64,000 nucleotides of DNA, taken from contig JAANBB010000141.1 in NCBI GenBank assembly GCA_014621425.1, positions 21,781-85,780 of the forward strand. Direction: 5' to 3'. The notes under the pieces are model-generated. The model saw only the letters and a program-made list of their open reading frames with translations. It did no database searches and was not told where the DNA came from. Positions 58,032-64,000 of the stretch are shown piece by piece. The DNA is from Cylindrodendrum hubeiense (taxonomy: Eukaryota; Ascomycota; Sordariomycetes; Hypocreales; Nectriaceae). Positions within the stretch are counted from its first letter, which is position 1, and the number at the start of each line of letters is the position of its first letter. Both the position numbers and the translations under genes were made by a program.

Positions 58032-60242
58032 ATGGTCTCATTCAAGACGGCCTTTGTCGCCGCAATCCAGCTTGCCGCAGTAACAGCGCTTGACATCTCT
58101 GTCGAGTCGTCTGGTGGCAACTACACTGGTGGCTACCACTATGGCTTCCTGCACGAGGTACACAGCTCACTCAGACACCTCCATGATCAACATGACTAAC
58201 ACGAAGCTTAGGACATCAACAACTCTGGTGATGGCGGCATCTACGCCGAGTTGGTCCGCAACCGAGCCTTCCAGTACAGCGACTCGTACCCCGTCTCGCT
58301 CGACGGCTGGCGCTCCATCAACAGTGCCAACCTGACCCTGAATCGCCTCGCCGAGCCGCTGTCCGATGTGCTCCCCGTCTCCGTCAACGTCAAGGCAAGC
58401 AAAAAGTCCGGCAAGAGGCGCGTCGGCATCCAAAACGAGGGCTACTGGGGCATCGACGTCAAGCGCCACACGTACACGGGTTCGTTCTGGGTCCGTGGCG
58501 CGTACAAGGGCTACTTCACTGCCGAGCTCAGGTCCAACTTCACTTCGGACGTGTTTGGCTCCGTCAAGGTCAAGTCTCATGCTAAGGCGAATGACTGGGT
58601 TGAGCATGAGTTTGAACTACTTCCCACCAAGAATGCGCCCAGCAGCAACAACACGTTTGCCATTACCTTTGACCCCAAGGTGTGTACACTTCCCATGGCC
58701 AATTCAACATACTTGTCTCTAACAACTCATTTCAGGGTGCTTCCAGTGGCTCTCTTGACTTTAACCTCATCAGCCTGTTCCCTCCCACTTACAAGAACCG
58801 CAAGAACGGCCTCCGCAAGGACATTGCCGAGGCTCTCGAGGAGCTGCACCCCGTAAGTCGACTACTCCCCACTCTACCGTCAGGTCGCTAACGTTATTTC
58901 TCAGTCTATTCTCAGATTCCCCGGCGGTAACATGCTTGAGGGACTCACCCACTCCTCGTACTGGAACTGGAAGGACTCCCTCGGCCCTCTCCGCACCCGC
59001 CCCGGCTTCGAGGGTGTCTGGAACTACCAGCAGACCCACGGTCTCGGTCTCCTGGAGTACCTCTACTGGGCTGAAGATATGGGCCTCGATATTGTGATTG
59101 GCATCTACGCCGGTCTCTCTCTTGACGGAGAAGTCACGCCTGAGGCAGACTTCCAGGCCATCATCGACGAAGGCCTCGACGAGATCGAGTTCATTCGCGG
59201 CTCCGTCGACACCAAGTGGGGAGCTGTCCGCGCCGAGCTTGGCCACCCTGAGCCTTTTGCATTGAACTACGTTGAGATTGGCAATGAGGATTGGCTCGCG
59301 GGATACCCGGGTGGCTGGAGCTCGTACAAGGCGTACCGCTTGCCGCTATTCGTTGAGGCCATCAACAACGCCTATGACGATATTACCATCATTGCCTCCG
59401 GCGCCACCACAGACGGCGATGGCTTTGATATCCCGACTCCTGTCATCGGAGATTACCACCCCTACAGATCTGCTGTAAGTGTTTACATTCTGAAGTGAGA
59501 AGTGCTGTTACTAACAATATTCCAGGACGCGCTTGTCGAGGAGTTCGACCGCTTCGACAACGATGTTGGCCATATCGTCGGTGAAGTCGCTGCCACGCAC
59601 CCCAACGGCGGCAGTGGATGGAACGGAGACCTCATGCCCTTCCCGGTGTGGATTGGTGCCGTCGGAGAGAGTATTTCTCTCATCGGATACGAGCGCAATG
59701 CTGATCACGTCCCGGGCACCTTCTACGCCCCCGTCCTGCGCAACATGAACAAGTGGCAGTGGGCCGTGACGATCCTCCAGTTCGCCGCCGACACCGCCAT
59801 GACCACACGATCCACCAGCTGGTACGTCTGGGAGCTGTTCGCGAAGTATCCCATCACGCGCGTGCTCCCCGCAACCGCCGAGTTCGACCCGGTGTTCTAC
59901 GTGGCCGGCAGCAACGAAGACCTCGGCACGCTCGTCTGGAAGGGCGCCGTGTACAACACGACCAACAACGCCGCCGTGCCCATCACTGTGGCCTTCGAGG
60001 GCGTCGAGGCCGGCACCAAGGCCGAGCTGACGGTTCTGACGAACAATGGCGAGGATGATTACGCCTACAACGACCCCCACACCGGCGTCAATGTCGTCGA
60101 CAGCACCACGACGGTTCTCGAGGCGAACGATGATGGCGTCTTTGAGTTTGAGTTGCCCGAGCTGAGCGTAGCTGTTCTCGCAGCCACTGTAGAGAGTGTG
60201 ACGAAGGCTAGACGCAGCAGGGGACTGAGGATTGCTGAGTAG
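58032..60242 (+). CDS. abfA: Secreted alpha-L-arabinofuranosidase, GH51
   Basis: Five exons (58032-58157, 58212-58679, 58736-58852, 58905-59474, 59526-60242) give 665 residues. A signal peptide is cut after about residue 19 (VTALDIS). The catalytic domain has [30 protein letters not shown] at its start and [13 protein letters not shown]. The acid/base Glu is in YVEIGNEDW. The nucleophile Glu is probably in [26 protein letters not shown] lies between. A C-terminal beta-sandwich follows. Family GH51 removes terminal arabinofuranose from arabinan and arabinoxylan. A TATAAA lies about 90 bases upstream. The symbol follows the Aspergillus GH51 gene abfA and marks family membership, not proven orthology. 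Confidence 0.95.
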
Positions 60243-61141
60243 GATAGCTCGAGTTGGATACTGTGGACGAAATGTAGATGTCCCGGAGGTTGATCTTATG
60301 ATTGACGTAAATAGTTAACTTGATGACTTGATGTATGTGGACTTCACATTCCTCGCTTCAAAAACTGATATGGTGCATTTCTCTCATTGATACTGTACTC
60401 TCTATGTACTTTGAACACTATTATTCCTATCCAAGAGTAGCAACATACACTAAAGCTCCTTCGACAGGATCATATATCCCATCTACGACCTCCCGAAGCA
60501 CAATATGCTCACCTTTAGCCAGACTCTCTTAAGCCAACCCTGCATTGGTTGGCTTTACTCCAGGAGCTTCTGGGATGGTCATATTTAGACATTGTAAGGA
60601 GACAATCACATCACAAGTTCAGACAGAGCTAGTTTTCGACTTTGAAATCGGCGAGTACAATAGTACTATCAAATCCGTTGAAGAACGAGCTAGATTTGTT
60701 CGCACCTCCAACTGCTTAGACAGTGGTGGTTATGCTTCTAGTGACCGCTTTAAGGAATAACAAAAAGTGATACTCCCTATACAGTCCACTAGCCCCGGAA
60801 CCCTACTGCAAAGCATTGTGACAAGACTCGTTGCATTTCTATCCGAGTGTTTCCTACCAAAGCTGTAATACAACGGGTAACCTTGAATTTCTATGAGATT
60901 CCCCCCATCCCGCTGGCGATCCAAGACTATGCCTATCCATCTGCCCGCCTTCTACAGGACCGCCCTTCAATATCCTGCCTCTTCTCGCGTTGCTGTCCGT
61001 GTGCTGTGCAGCCCAATGCGCCCTTCTGTCCGTCTATCGTCCCATCGTCCTTTCATCTTGCACAAAACGCCAGGAGAAAAATGACTCGCGTGATACTTCT
61101 TTCTGCGTCTCTCTATCGGTCGACCTCTATCCTCTCGCCCA
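60243..61141. other. Convergent intergenic region with a frame relic and a hairpin
   Basis: About 0.9 kb between the GH51 and TPS2 stop codons. From 60335 to 60760 one plus-strand frame is open except for a single TAA at 60530-60532. Right after that stop, AAGCCAACC (60531-60539) and GGTTGGCTT (60547-60555) form a perfect 9-base inverted repeat with a 7-base loop. No protein family is recognised. Confidence 0.4.
60531..60555. repeat. Perfect 9-bp inverted repeat (hairpin)
   Basis: Arms AAGCCAACC and GGTTGGCTT with loop CTGCATT, in the spacer between convergent genes. It could be a chance palindrome, part of a 3' end, or a relic of a mobile-element end. Confidence 0.7.
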
Positions 61142-64000
61142 TCATAGCTTCTCCTGGGGAATGTGACCCGCTACCGCGCTCAGCGCTCCGAGGTTCACTT
61201 CGCTCAGTCGCTCGGCGGCGCCGGGGCCGTCGACGCCGGCAAGGAGCGCCACGCACTCGATTACGTCCTCGGGCTCGAGAAGATGCGACTTGGCCAGCGT
61301 CACCTTGGTGCTCGCGCCAATGGTCACGGTGAAGACGTGGCTGGCGTCTAGCACAGTGCCAGATGCAGCGTTGAGGCTGCGGAACATGTCCTCGTCGGTG
61401 AAATCGTCGCCCAAGCAGAGAGCAAATTCGACGGCTCCGGGTGTGGGGTTCTCGTCGGTCTTGGGTGTACCTGGGTTGTGGTATGTGGTAATGAGTCGCT
61501 TGGCGATCTCACCCTTGTTGATAAAGGTAGGTCGCACTTCGACGTTGGCCTTTCCAGGCATCACCTCGACGTCCCACTTGGTTCCAACAGTAGCCTCCAA
61601 CTCCTTGTGGCATTCTCGCGACATATGAATGCCCTGCTCGGGGTTGGCAAGACGGTAATGCCAGGTCAGCGCACATCGTTTTCGCTCAATAAAGGATCCT
61701 ATCACATTGTTAGTGAGGCGACTACATATCAGACACAAGTCACATACCTGGGACCTTGTCCGTATACTTCTGGAAAATCTCCATGACCTCGACCTGCCAT
61801 CCCATGGGGAACGTCTCGGCCAAATTCTCCCAGTGGTCCGAACCAGGGTTCTTCATGAAGCTGCCGTGCTCCGCAGAGAAACCGAGCCCAGAGATGTGTC
61901 CCAGATGCTGCTTCAAAAACTCCTGGTCTCGGCCTGAGATGATCCATACGGCGTTTTGCGGGTCGGCCGCAAGCAGCTTCAGGGTGCGGAGGAGGCGCTC
62001 CGAGGGAACCGCAGCGCTGGGCTCTCGGACAATGGGGGTCAGGGTACCATCGTAGTCGAACATGAAGAGTCGCTTGCCAGCGGACTGGTATTGGGTGAGC
62101 AAAAATGCGCGATCTAGCAAGGGGGTGGAGTTGGCAGTCGTGGTGTCGGCGAGAACGTTGTACACCTTTCGGACAAACTTGTTGGTCCACGACTGGACGT
62201 TGTGCTCGGTGACATGGCGGTAAAGGCTAGTCTGCATACCCTCGCGCTTCTCGTCAGACATAGTGAGAGCTGCGTTGATCTTCTCTGCAACACCACTGAG
62301 ATCCCAGGGGTTGATGTGAATGGCATCGCTGAGACTTCCAGCAGTTCCGCTAAACTCGGACAGGATCAAAGGACCATGGCCCTGCTTCTGGCAGACAATA
62401 TACTCCAGACTAGTAGTGTTCATACCGTCTCGGACCGAGGTAATGAGGCCAATATCGCCTGCGCGCAGCAGCGCAAAGTACTCGTCCTGGTCAAGGTACT
62501 GGGGGTAGTGCTGCACGGGGGAGAAACCCAAGCTTCCGTGCATGCCATTGATGCGCATGACTAGCTCATTAACGCGGGAGGCCACCTTGTTGTCGGGATC
62601 CTCCTTTTCGGCCTCGACACTGATCGGGGATGTGACTTGAATGAGGACGACCTTTTCACGCCACTCAGGGTACATCTCTAGGAAGCGCTCAAAGGCCTGC
62701 AACTTCTGGGCAACACCCCTGACGCTGTCCAGGCGGTCACGGCCAACAATGATCTTCTTGCCATCGTACAGCTTCTTGAGAGCATCGTACTTTTCCTTGA
62801 CCGCAGAGGTCCAGGCAAAGTTCTCGACCTTGGCAGCGTCAATTCCAATAGGAAAGACGCCGACTTGCACACGGGTGCCGTAGGCATCGATTCCAAGTGT
62901 GTCGGAGGGAAAGCCGAGGATGCGGGTGCAGCAGCTCAGGAAGTGGCGCGAGTAGCTGTAAGACTGGAAACCAATGAGGTTGGAGCCGAGAACGCCCTCA
63001 AGGACCTCCTTGCGACGGGGGAGGCAACGGAGGAACTCGCTGCTAGGGAAGGGGGAGTGGAGGAAGAAGGAGATGTACATGTTGGGCACTCGCTGGCGCA
63101 ACATGCTCGGGAGGAGCATGAGGAAGTAGTCATGGACGATGACGATGTCGCCGGGCTTGTAGATTTCGATAATCTTGTTGGCGAACTTTTGGTTCATGCG
63201 GTAGTAGTCGGCCCATTGCACTCGCTCCTTGCGGCCATCGGTCGGCTCATGCTGCTTGTAGTGGAGGAGAGTGTAGAGGTCGTACTCGGCATAGCGGCGC
63301 CAGCGGGCCTGATCCTTGAGGTGGATGCCGTCCTCCGTGGCTTCGGTCTCATCGGCGAGCCAGACGGGGAACGTGCGGATTGTTTTATTGTGGGACAGGC
63401 GGTACTCGAGACGCTCCTGGTCCGCACGGGGGATCCAGAGGCCATCGACCGGAGGCAACGTCGGCAGCCGGCGGGTGTTGGCGTCAACCGGAACCGGGGC
63501 GGAGAGGGCGTTGAGAGACGAGACGCCGAGAGTATTAGCGGCGGGCGTCGCCGGGCACGGGGGCTCTTCTTCTTCGATGGGAGCCTCGATCTCGCCGGTC
63601 CAAGCGACGACGGTGTGGCTCCACGGTGTAGCGTCGGAGGAGAGGTGGGCAAAGGAGTCGAGGAGGGCGGACTGGCCACGGCGGGGTTTAAGGTCCTAGA
63701 AGCGGTTCCTTGTTAGAATTCAATGGATAGAAAGCGGGAAAAGTGATGACGACACGGCGAAATGCGAGATAGGTGCGAGGAGGTGGGGGTAAAGATAGCG
63801 GGACGGGACACACTGAGGGGCAACAGGGGCAGCAGCGACAGCAGAGCGTCGGGAGGGGAAAAGCGGGCAAAAAAGAAGGCGTAACTCACCCAGTCGCCGC
63901 CCTTGCGATAGCTGAACGAATGCGGGGTGTTGAAGGTGGCCGAGATGATGTTGCCGGTCAGGGCGAAGGTCGGGATTGGCGGCGCGGATCTCCGACAGCG
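61142..64000 (-). CDS. TPS2: Trehalose-6-phosphate phosphatase (TPS2-type), 5' end beyond window
   Basis: Three exons are visible (63890-64000, 61748-63695, 61142-61698), giving 871 in-frame residues. The first exon continues past the window. Order: an N-terminal segment with TGNIISATFNTPHSFSYRKGGDW / DLKPRRGQSALLDSF, characteristic of fungal TPS2; a glycosyltransferase-20 (TPS-like) domain containing VHDYFLMLLPSMLRQ, HSPFPSSEFLRCLPRR and SVRDGMNTTSLEYI; then a phosphatase domain with the HAD motif FDYDGTLTP and C-terminal CLGDDFTDEDMF. It removes phosphate from trehalose 6-phosphate, the last step of trehalose synthesis in the cytosolic complex. The intact DxDxT motif indicates an active phosphatase. 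The TPS-like half of this class is normally not catalytic. Confidence 0.95.

Noticed and set aside
62865..63716. 283-codon plus-strand ORF
   Set aside because: Antisense shadow of TPS2; no domain of its own.
1..64000. CRISPR arrays, rRNA genes and insertion sequences
   Set aside because: No spaced repeats, no rRNA-like sequence and no transposase or reverse-transcriptase motifs were seen; the window is eukaryotic.

Overview
The window reads as a filamentous ascomycete (Pezizomycotina) chromosome segment, most likely a Sordariomycete. Genes are interrupted by short GT-AG introns of about 50-190 bases. The gene content is typical of such fungi: a CFEM/Pth11-like receptor, Zn2Cys6 regulators, a GH51 arabinofuranosidase, a two-domain trehalose-phosphatase and a BBE-type oxidase. 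The genus cannot be fixed from the sequence alone. Exon coordinates were joined by hand; every multi-exon model below sums to a multiple of three.

Layout. 1-7.9 kb holds no convincing gene. 7.9-15.3 kb has a bZIP regulator (-), an unidentified gene interrupted by one in-frame TAG (+), and a CobW/ZNG1-type GTPase (-). 15.3-23.4 kb is a decayed stretch. It carries the remains of an ABCC-type ABC transporter (-), a 26-base minisatellite, unidentified reading-frame debris, an intron-containing tRNA-Met(CAT), and a broken acidic ORF. 23.8-29.7 kb is a catabolic block: nitrilase-family hydrolase (-), AtuA/DUF1446 protein (+), secreted BBE oxidase (-). 32.1-33.7 kb is the CFEM/seven-TM receptor (+).

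34.3-47.1 kb looks like a metabolic cluster. It has a copper amine oxidase (-), an SDR (+), a sugar-type O-acetyltransferase (-), a Zn2Cys6 regulator (-), a phytanoyl-CoA-type dioxygenase (-), an amino-acid/amine permease (+) and an alpha/beta-hydrolase (-). A permease, an amine oxidase, tailoring enzymes and a local regulator suggest uptake and breakdown of an amine compound. That role is inference.

48.2-64 kb has deoxyribose-phosphate aldolase (+), a GNAT acetyltransferase (+), a regulator combining a Zn2Cys6-like cluster, a homeodomain and C2H2 fingers (-), a fused PLP ammonia-lyase/M20 deacylase (+), GH51 alpha-L-arabinofuranosidase (+), and the trehalose-phosphatase TPS2 (-, cut by the right edge).

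The most promising undescribed items are the lyase-M20 fusion, the three-module regulator, the amine-oxidase cluster, and the conserved-looking frame with a single amber codon.
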